Positions 10,226 to 19,321 of a stretch of DNA of 19,321 nucleotides are shown here, in pieces. The position numbers and the translations under genes were made by a program. Position 1 is the first letter of the stretch, and every line of letters begins with the position of its first letter. Below the pieces are notes generated by a model. The model was not told the origin of the DNA and made no database searches. It saw only the letters and a list, made by a program, of their open reading frames with translations. Source of the stretch: Rhodocollybia butyracea (taxonomy: Eukaryota > Basidiomycota > Agaricomycetes > Agaricales > Omphalotaceae). The stretch lies in contig JADNRY010000999.1 of assembly GCA_015501585.1 (NCBI GenBank), forward strand, positions 1-19,321. The letters are read 5' to 3'.

Positions 10226-10713
10226 TGGAAGGTATGGAGCGAAAGCCGATGATATTTATACTCGGCCTACGCAGCTGATTAGCCTGTGAGTTACTGATAG
10301 GGGAGAGAAAAAAGATTTTTGTACTGACAGAACACTGGAGCTTGAACTTGAAGCTTGAAGGCTTGAAAGAAAAATCCAACGCCTTTGCAAGAGTCAAGTG
10401 ACAGAGCTGTGTTGTAAAATTCACAAAATCCGGCTGACTCACACGGATATCACTTCGTCAAATTCCCAGTTGGGTACAGGAACAGAACCGACTAAATACC
10501 AAGTTTTAACTGACCTGACCAAATTTTCCATAGTTCAACCAAGGTTTGACTCGCTGCGCTAGCCTAGCTGGACCCTCTCTCAACATATACGTATAACACC
10601 AAAAGGAAAATGCGTTTTATAGGGCGCGAGAAATTTTTGACCCGGCCTATCCCGAAAAGTCCATCACGTGGAGGCCGAATCTGCCGGAGATTGGGCGTCT
10701 AAGCCTAATCATC
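10226..10713. promoter_or_regulatory. divergent promoter region of NMNAT (-) and POL4-like (+) genes
   Basis: The two start codons are about 490 bp apart and point away from each other. On the minus strand a TATAAATA-like sequence lies about 30 nt upstream of the NMNAT start codon, which is close for a TATA box. Four CTTGAA hexamers lie at 10341-10367. No protein-binding site can be assigned with confidence. Confidence 0.5.
10341..10367. repeat. cluster of four CTTGAA hexamers
   Basis: CTTGAA occurs at 10341, 10347, 10354 and 10362, within 27 bp of the NMNAT upstream region. It may be a simple-sequence expansion or a clustered regulatory site; nothing here separates the two. Confidence 0.7.
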
Positions 10714-12984
10714 ATGCCTTTGCCAAGCGTCCGCGAATGAAATCTATTCTCCTATACTTAAACGCAAGAGGTCATCCTCTCCCAACTCCGGCTCCGATGC
10801 TCCTGGAAAGTCGCTGCTGAAAGTGTTCATTATTGATGCGAAATTAAGATGCGGAAGTCGTCGAAGATCTCCGTCATCTCATAGATAACTTCGGTACCGC
10901 AGCAGGAACGCAGCTGCAGCTTTGTCCGAGTGCGGAGGACGCCCAAATCGTCATCACCGACATACACATGCAGAAACGTATTGAACGACATGTAAATTGG
11001 GACACAGCAGTAGGTTTTATAGTTACAAACGGTCCTGTTCCATTCACTGATGGGTTAACAATAGAAACAAAAGGCCATCGTCACCCCGCAATGGCTCAGA
11101 GATAGCTTTGAATCTAAACAGCTGCTTCCTTGCGGAGAATACGCCGCTTTGAGAGAACTATACGAAGAGACTATTCAAAACTGTCCCGAAGACTCTCAGA
11201 TTTCGGCTAGTAATGATCAAGATTTTTCCCCCCAAAGCTATACCTTCCTCTAGGAAAGGCGCCGGAATTTGCTACAACCATCACTATTCATGTATGCGCT
11301 ATTCCCCGCTTATTTGCCCGAATCAAAAACTTGTCGAAAAACTTGCGATTCTACGGCGTCACAGAGAAGTTGAGGGCTTGACATACAAGCTCTGGGTATG
11401 AACGAGCTATTTTCTGTGCGTAGAACAGAGTGCCCAAGTACAAAACCCATACTCAACCAAAATTCATTACACAAGGTTATCAAAAGGTATGAACTCAAAG
11501 ATCATCAAAAATTGCGATACATGACAAATCTCAAGCTTTCCCTCGTGTTATAACAACAAATGATTTCCATGAAGTATCCGAATTGCCCCATATTGGCAGA
11601 AAGATTCTATCAAAGGTACAGAATTAGAAGAGCGTGCCACACTTTTCCGACTTAACCCACGAACAGATCCAGGATTTCATCCAACATGTGACATACCCGA
11701 GTGCAGTAAGTATTTTCGCCTGCTGGTTTCCGAACCCGCCCGACCAACCCCACGAACTCACCAGGAAACTATATTGAACGAAACCCGATATCAATCGTTA
11801 GTGCTTTTCAATACTGTTTATGGTATCGGCCATCCACGCGCGCGCACTATATTCCTCGGCCTCCGAACAATCAAAACCTTGAGAGGCACTACGGGGTGAC
11901 TTCCAGGACCAATGATAGCAATGATAATGCGAGTCTAGAACATCTAGACCGCAGCACTAAGACAGTCTTCCTGACCTGTCTATCAAAGTAGGGCTGGAGC
12001 TTAGGGAAGACTAATTATGCGAATCCCGCGAAGCGAAGTAGAGGAAATTCGGGACGTGGTGATGAATGAGCTCGCACACATACGGAGTGGTTGTGTCAGT
12101 ACGATCACAGGAGGGTGAGTAAAGCCCTGTTTCGACAGAATTCACGCGCTCCAACTGGAGCGAGCAGATACCGAAGAGGGAAAATCGAAAGCAACGACAT
12201 AGATATTGTCATTAGCCACAAGGATCTAAAGCCAGGAGATGAACCAAGTCAAAGGATTATGTGCTGAGCTCATTAGATGCCTATACGACAAACGTCTGTT
12301 GCCCGCATTTCGCTTACTACCCCTATAACTAACCATATCCTCTGATTCGCTGATACAGGCTTGTTGACACACGTAATGTGTAGGGCTTTTGTAACTGGGT
12401 GTATTGTTATCGTTACCTGTATTCATTGACTCGCACCATCTAGACCTATCAAGCTTTCGAGAACACAATACTCTTCGCACAACTCATTGGACTCGCTACA
12501 AAAGGCATTGACAGTATTTATTCTACCTGACAGTGGAAAGGCCAGAAACGTATACATCGGCGGCTCGACCTGATTTTGCTCTGCCGAAGTGTATCATACT
12601 GCCATTGTTGGTTGGTCAGTCTCACAATCTTAGCTTCGAGAGATGCATTCACTGCTCAATGACTCGCAGGACCGGCTCCACCATGTTCGAGAGGACTTAC
12701 GACTTTGGCTAAAGAGAAAAAGTAAGGCATAAACCCTTTACATTATTGATCAAAGTATTTACTGAGCCACAAGGGCATGAAATTCGACAGTTCTGGAATG
12801 TAAGGCTTTCATCGTTATGTCCCGTTACGCCTCCATACCATGCATACTCATGAACTAACCTGGTTCTGCTAAGTAGTTCCGCAGACATGACTCCAAACTC
12901 TATTTCCCAAAGAGTGAGGAAGAGGTGTTCGAGCTCTTGGATTTGGAATTTATCGAACCAGCTTTACGGAATGCCGATCTCTGA
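10714..12984 (+). CDS. POL4: family X DNA polymerase with N-terminal BRCT domain (Pol4/Pol mu-like)
   Basis: A nuclear gap-filling polymerase used in non-homologous end joining and base-excision repair. After a basic KRKRSSSPNSGSD segment comes a BRCT domain: LLKVFIID, VVEDLRHLIDNFG, AQIVITDIHMQKRIERHVNW, an intron from about 10999, then AIVTPQWLRDSFESKQLLP (to about 11130). The 8-kDa/HhH part includes CPNQKLVEKLAILRRHREVEG near 11320, VSELPHIGRKILSK near 11580 and a YGIGHPRAR block near 11825. The palm has MRIPRSEVEEIRDVVMNEL, STITGGYRRGKIESNDIDIV with catalytic Asp codons 12196-12198 and 12202-12204, a third Asp in RRLDLI (12567-12569), then IVGW/TGSTMFER across the intron 12615-12669. It ends KLYFPKSEEEVFELLDLEF...LRNADL, stop TGA 12982-12984. 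The GW pair in place of YF is as in Pol mu and TdT. Several single-base breaks occur (e.g. near 10850, 12000, 12580, 12695). The start at 10714 is a best guess. Confidence 0.92.
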
Positions 12985-13433
12985 CACGCATAGAAGAGAA
13001 ATTTAGTCTAATTATTGTTCAGTTATCTCATTATAGGTACTTGGCATCTTCGCCTGTATATCCTTCAAAGAAAACTTAACCACTGGGGATTGGAGATCTT
13101 CTGCACCGAATCATGACTGAAATAAAGGCTGCACCATTGAACATTTCGCTGGTCAATGTCCATGGATTAAAGGCAGCAGACCATTCAAACCCGATATTGG
13201 GTATCTCAATCTATGAACAGCTTTCAGTGACCATCTGAACTATAGCTAGGTACTGTCGTCTTATAATACAAGAGCAACAGATTTCGCGGTAGACCTGCTC
13301 GCTCAGAACGAGGTGAGAAATTATATGAATCTAGACGACTCCTACGGCAATGTTGGGGATGATGCCGCTCATGTCTATCAACGATCTTGTGAGTCCGAGG
13401 TATCTCAACGCAGCAAACGTTGGGATCGGCAAA
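12985..13433. other. intergenic, no gene seen
   Basis: Region between the polymerase stop and the TIR element. All frames are broken by stops, and no RNA gene or repeat is seen. It probably includes the polymerase 3' UTR. Confidence 0.55.
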
Positions 13434-13455
13434 TAGCTAGTTAGGTGTGGCGTGG

Positions 13456-13487
13456 AACCGGCTGTTTCTCAGTGGGTCGTGCCGGTT
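13456..13487. repeat. inverted repeat AACCGGC...GCCGGTT
   Basis: Seven-base arms at 13456-13462 and 13481-13487 flank an 18-nt loop, inside the TIR element. The left arm and loop (CCGGCTGTTTCTCAGTGGG) resemble the second hairpin at 13659-13685. Confidence 0.7.
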
Positions 13488-13658
13488 TACCCACTACCTT
13501 ACCGTAACACACAGCTCGGCTGGAGCCCTACTCCTTACGCAGCACCGCGGACAGGAAGTGGACAGAGGCCCTTACTGGCTTTCCGCCCTTAATACTCCCC
13601 TCGGAGAGGGTCTGCAGTCTACCCTCTGTGGGTCGAGCTCGCTGCTAAACCTCTCCTA

Positions 13659-13685
13659 GGGTCCGGCTGTTCCCTCGTGGGACCC
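13659..13685. repeat. inverted repeat GGGTCC...GGGACCC
   Basis: Arms of six to seven bases flank CGGCTGTTCCCTCGT-type sequence. It shares the core CCGGCTGTTYC...GTGGG with the hairpin at 13456-13487, suggesting an internal duplication of a structured module. Confidence 0.7.
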
Positions 13686-14052
13686 CGCTGAAGGGCGGGC
13701 CGAGTGCAATCCTACTACTACTAGCTTTACATATCCGGTAAGGCAGAGTCTTTAAATCTGGACCCACAAAGTACTGCAAGCAGGAGTACGATTTTCTAGC
13801 CATAGCTACAATCCATACCACAGGGTCGATATCTGGTTCCCAAAGCAAGAGGGTTCGACCGAAAAGGGGCGGGGCCTTTACAAAATAGTTCAAAAGGACG
13901 GTACAAACACGCCACACTAGCTAGCTTCATGCAAATACGTAGTACAATTACGGAATAATTTTTGAATAATTTCAAGATTGAAATCACAACACTTGGAAGG
14001 GATATGTTCTGTGAAGTAGGAAAGGTAATATGAGGTTCAAATCGGTAGTTCT

Positions 14053-14914
14053 TCACAAGCCGTTCCTCCCAAGAAAGTCCAACATCAACTTTCCGATCTC
14101 CTCCGTATCACTTTCAGCGGCAAAATGACCTGCATCCAGAAGCACTACCTCCGCATTCGGCAAGTCTCTCTGGAAAGCCCAAGCCCCAGGCGGAATGAAA
14201 GACGGATCGTTATTTCCCCACGCGGCCAAAAGCGGTACCTGGCTCTCCCTAAAATACCTCTGAAACTCAGGATAAAGCTGCACATTCGTGCCATAGTCTT
14301 TGAAAAAAATCTAGCATAATCTCCTGCTTCTCTGGTGATGACATTAGTGCCCAATCAAGTGTATATGATTCAGGCTGCACGATCTTCGCTGTCCCGGTTG
14401 TGTATTGTGCTTTAGTCGCTGCGAAAGAAAGTGATTTCGCACGGATAGCTTCACGAGATGAAAGGGCACCAGTAGCCCAATATTCGCGACGTGGGGCCCA
14501 ATGTGGTCCACCGAGGCCTTCTTCGTAGGCATTTCCGTTCTGCGAGATTATCGCTTGGACGGCATCTGGCTGTTTGAGCGCAATGCGCAGACCGACAGGA
14601 GCGCCATAGTCAAAGATAAACATAGAGAATTTGGTGATGCCCAGGACATCGAGGAATGTAATATGGTGTTGGCTATGTTGGCGAAAGTGGTACTCATAAT
14701 TCCGAGACGAGGAAACCGATGTGAATCCGAAACCCGGATAGTCGGGTGCTAGAAACTCGATATTTGTGAGAGAGAAGGGGAATAAGATTTCGGTATTGAT
14801 GCGACGAGGTAGGGAAACCATGGAGGAGGAGAAGTATTGGCCCATCTTTTGGTCCAGCGAAGCGGTAGAAGAGTTCTACACCGTCGACGGAGAGGGTGTC
14901 GATCTGTAAGCCAT
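14053..14914 (-). CDS. alpha/beta hydrolase of the epoxide hydrolase / haloalkane dehalogenase-like group
   Basis: On the minus strand: YGLQIDTLSVDGVELFYRFA and GPKDGPILLLLHGFPTSSHQ (oxyanion HGFP, about 14810), then APDYPGFGFTSVSSSRNYEY, and the nucleophile elbow FDYGAPVGLRIALKQPDAV near 14600, with Asp as the predicted nucleophile in place of Ser. Downstream are QNGNAYEEGLGG, VPLLAAWGNNDPSFIPPGA with the acid-loop Asp, and the catalytic histidine in LDAGHFAAE; TGA is at 14053-14055. Breaks occur near 14760 and in an A7 run (T7 in the gene) at 14303-14309, after which the sequence continues as KDYGTNVQLYPEFQRYFRES. The start is uncertain: an ATG at 14914-14912 is one base out of frame with GLQIDTL, and an intron acceptor just upstream is possible. 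Asp nucleophile suggests C-O or C-halogen hydrolysis; substrate is unknown. Confidence 0.9.
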
Positions 14915-16332
14915 AACTCTTCCTTAGCTACGACACACCTACTAGATATCCTTTCAGAAGTGATGTAGATACCATCATGCCGTGAGCATGGCATTGTAAG
15001 CTTTACTCAGCATACTCAACGGTCCGACGAATCTTGCGAGATGCGACGAACTAACCGCGACCTGACTTGACCGAGTTGTACGGGAGAAGGAACTTACAGG
15101 AACAAAAGTTTATTACAGGACAGTCCATCATATTTCATCGCACTGACTGAGGTCAGCTGTTTTTGTCAAGTGGAAATAGTGCACTGCTTCTGTTCTAGGG
15201 GACGGAAAACCTGAAGTAGAAGCTCCTGCTCCGAAAGTCGCGACCTCAAGTAGTCACTCCTGCTCATGATCAGATGTTCTGTTAAATAGAAGTGTTTGCA
15301 AGAGATGGGAATACAGGGCACCCTCACAAAAGAGTGGGAAGCTGTGAAGCTATGAACAACCTTTGGAGAGAAAATCCTTGTCGTAAATAAAGTGTGCCAT
15401 GATTTTCTTTATGATGAGTTTGAACACAAGAACCCTACTTCTCTATATATAACGTATATCCTTCAAATACCCAGTGGCGGATTTTCTCCTTCCAACTTGA
15501 GCGCTCCATTCACGGTAATTCTTTGTCACAAAGGTATCTAACGGTGGACCAGCCCACAAAATGTATGTACAACGGAGTTATGAATCTGCAACGAAGGAGA
15601 ACGAAGGCAAAAACGACCGCCGCGTTTATACTATGCATTTACTCAGGATGATCATGACTCGTGAGCGAGAATAGTGCACCGAATAGGACACCGAATTTCG
15701 CAAGGAGCCCTTTGGATTGGAGAACATGGAAAGAAGTTATGCATAGACTGTGGTGAAAACTTTGAATTTATTGTAGCACCTCAGTTTGTATAGTCGCTAC
15801 CGTACACTATTGCGCAATGCGCAGATGCGATAAATATGGTAGTAAGATAAAGATAAAATTCTCAGCTACAGGCTCGACAATAGCCTAGTTACTTACGCCT
15901 AGCAAGAAGGGTCAAGTATTCTGGGGAGTATGAACAAGCCACCCAGTCGAGCCTTTCACGGCAAGCAATTGTATTACTATGAGCACAACCTTTGCAAAGA
16001 TGGCGGCGATCTGCAAAACCTGGGTTGAACTATGGCCCGACTGCTATGGACTGCTATGGAGCACTCCATGGTATTGGCACCCAGGGCAACTACCAAAGGG
16101 ATACCTTCTCTAGACTATGAAGAACATACGGAGGGATAACAGTGACGATAGCTTAGCGAGTCATCCTTCGTCTACGGGCACTCAAAGTTCGGCGCTCAGC
16201 TTGTACAAATCTTCGACTCGAAGGTAGTATGAGCACTGTTCTGCATGTGATAGGTGAGTGTACATTGCAACAGAAATGCGTTACAGCTTGCTTGTCTTGA
16301 ATACATAATTGTACATATGCGAAAGTTCACCA
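14915..16332. other. long intergenic region, no supported gene
   Basis: About 1.4 kb between the hydrolase 5' end and the 3' end of the glutaryl-CoA dehydrogenase gene. The only protein-like stretch is a short minus-strand open frame (stop at 15443, to about 15565) reading ILWAGPPLDTFVTKNYREWS and then a basic tail; I cannot place it in a family. A ten-base unit GACTGCTATG is doubled at about 16039-16058. No tRNA or CRISPR is seen. Confidence 0.5.
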
Positions 16333-18279
16333 CTAGTTGGCGAATGCTTGAATGCCGGTGATAGCTTTGCCGAGAATGAGGGCATGGATGTCCTAAAAAT
16401 TACGAAGCATATAAGCATTTTGCAATGAATGAGACGGGTTGAGCACTGACATTGGTACCCTCATATGTGTTGGTAATCTGCAAGTTGGAAGCATGTCGTG
16501 CGATATGATACCTAGCAAGTACAAGCATTAGCTTCACCTACCCGAAAATTAAAGTGAAAAAACACACTCATCCGACGCGGCGTTCCCTCCCAAAATATCC
16601 AACACGCTCCTCGCATGATGCAAAGCTTTTCCACAGTTATTCTTCTTCACAAGACTGACCATCTCCGGAGCCAATAGACCCTGGTCTTTCAAAACGTCCA
16701 ACTTGTAAACTGGCAAGTAGACCAATTGCTACCTCACTCTGAGCGTCGGCGAGTTTTTTCTGGATTAGCTGGAAGGGAGGCGATGGGACGGTTGAATTGA
16801 TGGCGTTCCAAGGCGTAGGTGCGTGCCCGAGCAACGCAGTCTTCTAAGGCACCCATTACACCCCAGGAGATACCGTACCTAAGCGTAAATAAGGGGCAGA
16901 GTGAGTACGAGAAAGGCTGTGGGTTTATGGGATGGCATTACCGTGCAGAGTTAAGACAAGAGAATGGGGCGCCCAAGCCTTTCGATTTAGGAAGAAGCGC
17001 GTCCTGTGAAACGTGGACGTTGTCCATGAATACCGAACCGGTCAGCGATACACGCAAGGAAATCTTGTTCTTGATTGGCGGAGCTGAAAGGCCCTTTGCA
17101 CCCTGTTACCCATCGTACATCAGCTTTTGTCATTATAGACTTGTGGAAAAATTTGCCTTCTCCAAGAGGAATCCACGAATCTTGTTATCCCATTTGCATT
17201 TGGCCCAAATAACGTGGACATCACTAAAGATGGAGTTGAGTTTTGAGAGGGTAGAGAAAAACTGTCTTACGCGACGGGAGAGTTGGAGATCCATGTCTTG
17301 CTGCCGTTTATAATGAAGCCTCCATCGACTTCCTCAGCAGTTGTCTCCATGCTAGCTGGGTCAGAACCATGATTGGGTTCAGTAAGTCCCTACGACTCCC
17401 TCATTACATATTGTCACACAAAAACCAGAGGAACGTACGAATGCTCCAATTATCTCTCCACGAGCTGAAACATAATGTAAGGGTCGATTACATTACAGAA
17501 GGACATCTGCTTTACCTAGCCGAGGAAGGTATTTCTCCTTTTGAGCTTCCGAACCAAATTCATTGATAGGATGCATAACGAGAGATGACTGAACTGATGA
17601 TGTTGAACGGTACCCAGAGTCCACTCTAAAACAACGTCAAGTTTGGGGCTATGAGTATGAAAAACAAACCACCTTTCGAACTCGCGCGCAATGAGTCCGT
17701 ACGCTACATTGCTTATACCTGCGCAACCATAACCTTGGATAGTGGGACCTAACAAACCAACAGCCCCATTTCAGGGATTACCGCAGGATCAAACTCTATA
17801 AGGATATTAGTTCAGGAAAGTACGAGAAAACGTTGCCCGGACCTTCCGTGCGCCATCCATGTAGAACACGGGGTTGAAGTTTCTCCTGTAGCAGTCCAAT
17901 CGTGAGATAAGCGAGAAGAGCTATAGGCATTAGTGAAGAACCTGGCAATAAGCATTAGCTGTATCCCTTGAGTCAAAAGATCAGCCAAGAACGCGTTGAG
18001 CAGCAGTAACACTACAGACCTGATAGCCTTTTCCTCATCCGTGAGCAGAGATTCTAAATTGAGAGGATCCTGCGATGGAGGATGAGATTTTCGACGTGTT
18101 TCAAGGATATTGGCACGTACCTGCCAGTCAAATTTGGCGAATTCTAGATGGTATCACTGAGCAGAGTTGGGCAACATGGAGAACTAGTACATACTGGATC
18201 CGGAAGTTGTAGAAGCACACCGAGCGAATAGGGAGGTACGCCTAGCATTTCTGAGAATTGCGCGCGATGAACTGAGCAT
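16333..18279 (-). CDS. GCDH: glutaryl-CoA dehydrogenase, mitochondrial
   Basis: FAD-dependent acyl-CoA dehydrogenase that oxidises and decarboxylates glutaryl-CoA to crotonyl-CoA in lysine and tryptophan breakdown; electrons go to ETF. The start ATG at 18279-18277 opens an Arg/Ser-rich mitochondrial presequence ([20 protein letters not shown]). After introns come [184 protein letters not shown] and [11 protein letters not shown] with the catalytic Glu in TYEG. It ends [22 protein letters not shown] at 16333-16335. NHGSDP and the arginine in the substrate region fit GCDH better than short-chain acyl-CoA dehydrogenases. Two single-base insertions shift the frame near 16776 and 16692. It is divergent from the eL33 gene. 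Confidence 0.94.
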
Positions 18280-18448
18280 TCTGGGTGGTAGCTAAGTATT
18301 AGTGGTGGTTATGAAGAGATCCGGTAATATAGAAAGTGGAAACGCCGACAGAGTGACCGGTTTCGGCCCGGAAATACCCGGCTCTCATCAACTCATCGTT
18401 TCTTCATCCGGCAAACGTTTTTTCGCTGGCCCTCAAAACATAGCTGCA
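18280..18448. promoter_or_regulatory. compact divergent promoter between GCDH (-) and RPL33 (+)
   Basis: Only 169 bp separate the two start codons. The eL33 side has pyrimidine-rich runs (CTCATCAACTCATCGTTTCTTC at about 18384-18405), typical of the region near transcription starts of fungal ribosomal protein genes, and two CCGG-containing motifs around 18358-18378. No TATA box is evident. Confidence 0.6.
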
Positions 18449-19069
18449 ATGACTTCCACCAGGTGAGTCTATGACTCTGAAGGCTTGAAGATTCTGTTTG
18501 GGCGATTTTTGGCTGGTTTGAAATGGTGGAAAAGGCGGAAAAGGCTGGATTAGCGGAAAGAGGTCGGATGAAGAGTGATTTTGGACGATTTCTAACGCAC
18601 TCTTCAGATTGTACTCGAAAGGTCGTGTTCTAGGGCACAAGCGTGCCAAACGCAACACCCGCCCAAACACCTCTCTTCTGCAGATTGAAGGTGTCGCTAC
18701 CAAGGAAGATGCTCAATTTTACCTTGGAAAGGTATGTTGCGTTTTCTTACTCTGAAACTGGCTTTAAATATCTTGGTTCAGCGTGTCGCATATGTGTACA
18801 AAGCCAAACGGGAAATTCAGGGCTCAAAAGTTCGAGTAATCTGGGGTGCGTCTGGAGATCAGTTATGTCTTTTTCCTCTTGCTCAGTTTTTTCCTTCAGA
18901 CGTGTTACCCGACCACACGGCAGCTCTGGTGTCGTCAAATCAAAATTCCGATCCAACCTTCCCCCTCGTGCATTTGGTGCCAGTGTCCGGGTGGTATGTC
19001 GATTTTTTCTTTGTCCAAAGGTTTGCCATATTGACTTCTTTCCAGATGCTTTACCCTTCGAACATCTGA
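18449..19069 (+). CDS. RPL33: 60S ribosomal protein eL33 (L35A in mammals)
   Basis: A large-subunit protein of the cytosolic ribosome, about 108 residues as expected. Exons: 18449-18462 (MTSTR split codon), 18608-18731, 18782-18845, 18900-18990 and 19046-19069. They give [63 protein letters not shown], then [30 protein letters not shown] and MLYPSNI, stop TGA 19067-19069. The first exon is tiny and is followed by a long 145-nt intron, a common layout in ribosomal protein genes. The join of exon 3 to exon 4 is one base short: a G5 run before the donor at 18843-18846 appears to have lost one G, so GRVT needs an extra base. Otherwise the gene is clean, and the identity is certain. Confidence 0.97.
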
Positions 19070-19199
19070 TTATACTCTGTACACTCCATGGCCAGCTATC
19101 ATCTCTCCTATACTTGCATGCAATATGACAGTATGCCCACACGTATATCACTCTGAGTTTTTGAGGATTTCAAAAGTTCTTTTTTACATCAAGATTGCA

Positions 19200-19321
19200 T
19201 TAGAAGAATTTACCCATAAAACGTTGTAATCTACCAGAAACGCTCTGTGCAACCGGTTTCGCCTTGTCCTTACTCTGTGAGGATGACGAAGTAGCGTTTT
19301 GAGATAAAGGAGGCGTGCTCC
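19200..19321 (-). CDS. C-terminal end of an unidentified protein, partial
   Basis: A minus-strand frame enters from the right edge and ends at TAA (19200-19202). It reads a Ser/Gln/Lys-rich low-complexity tract (STPPLSQNATSSSSQSKDKA) and then KPVAQSVSGRLQRFMGKFF. The basic, partly amphipathic end looks like a disordered C-terminal tail. It faces the eL33 gene tail to tail. Too short to name. Confidence 0.5.
   Translation of the reverse strand, partial: STPPLSQNATSSSSQSKDKAKPVAQSVSGRLQRFMGKFF

Larger units (their letters stand above)
13434..13925. mobile_element. putative non-autonomous TIR element (MITE-like), about 0.48 kb
   Basis: The left end reads TAGCTAGTTAG then GTGTGGCGTG (13434-13454); the right end reads CACGCCACAC then TAGCTAGC (13908-13925). 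The 10-bp termini GTGTGGCGTG are perfect inverted repeats. The outside TAGCTAGT (13434-13441) and TAGCTAGC (13918-13925) match at 7 of 8 positions and could be an 8-bp target duplication, as hAT elements make, although TAGCTAG is nearly palindromic and may instead extend the inverted repeat. The left half is clearly more GC-rich than its surroundings and contains two stem-loop-like segments. There is no transposase; the open frame of 90 codons on the minus strand (13645-13917) starts inside the repeat and resembles nothing known to me. Confidence 0.55.

Noticed and set aside
13645..13917. 90-codon minus-strand open frame within the TIR element
   Set aside because: Its first codons lie in the inverted repeat, it has no transposase-like motif, and codon structure is unconvincing.
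16819..17313. 164-codon plus-strand open frame, the second longest in the window
   Set aside because: It is antisense to the glutaryl-CoA dehydrogenase exons that encode recognisable motifs.
18643..19128. 161-codon plus-strand open frame
   Set aside because: It reads exon 4 of eL33 in frame but runs through introns; the spliced eL33 model explains the conserved parts.
1..19321. A CRISPR array, defence island or secondary-metabolite cluster
   Set aside because: No regularly spaced repeats and no PKS, NRPS, terpene or defence genes; the content is scattered fungal housekeeping and metabolism.

Overview
The window looks like nuclear DNA of a filamentous fungus, most likely a basidiomycete. Genes are dense, introns are about 45-65 nt with GT-AG (a few GC-AG) borders, and the recognised proteins are fungal in type: a Gup1-like MBOAT protein, a fused Met8-Met1 siroheme enzyme, a Dal5-type permease, NMN adenylyltransferase, a mu-like family X DNA polymerase, a mitochondrial glutaryl-CoA dehydrogenase and ribosomal protein eL33. 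The taxonomic call is an inference from gene architecture, not from a marker gene.

Layout: 1-1455 (+) 3' part of a GUP1-like gene; 2323-4460 (-) siroheme synthase; about 4580-4960 (-) a fragment resembling organellar/bacterial EF-Tu; about 4970-6290 unassigned; 6294 to about 8440 (-) MFS permease; 9159-10225 (-) NMNAT with an unusual repeated C-terminal tail; 10714-12984 (+) family X DNA polymerase; about 13434-13925 a non-coding element with terminal inverted repeats; 14053 to about 14914 (-) alpha/beta hydrolase; 14915-16332 mostly empty; 16333-18279 (-) glutaryl-CoA dehydrogenase; 18449-19069 (+) eL33; 19200-19321 (-) C-terminal end of another gene. NMNAT/POL4 and GCDH/RPL33 are divergent pairs. 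The genes do not form one pathway; this is mostly ordinary housekeeping and metabolic content.

Almost every gene is interrupted by single-base frame breaks, while the protein sequence on both sides of each break stays highly conserved. Even the eL33 gene has one, beside a splice donor in a G run. The simplest reading is uncorrected indel error in a long-read assembly, not a pseudogene cluster, but the sequence alone cannot exclude real decay. Gene models below are therefore given as loci, with boundaries chosen from homology-like protein blocks and splice sites. I found no CRISPR array, tRNA, rRNA or convincing new multi-gene system. The best candidates for a second look are the TIR element, the NMNAT tail and the EF-Tu-like fragment.
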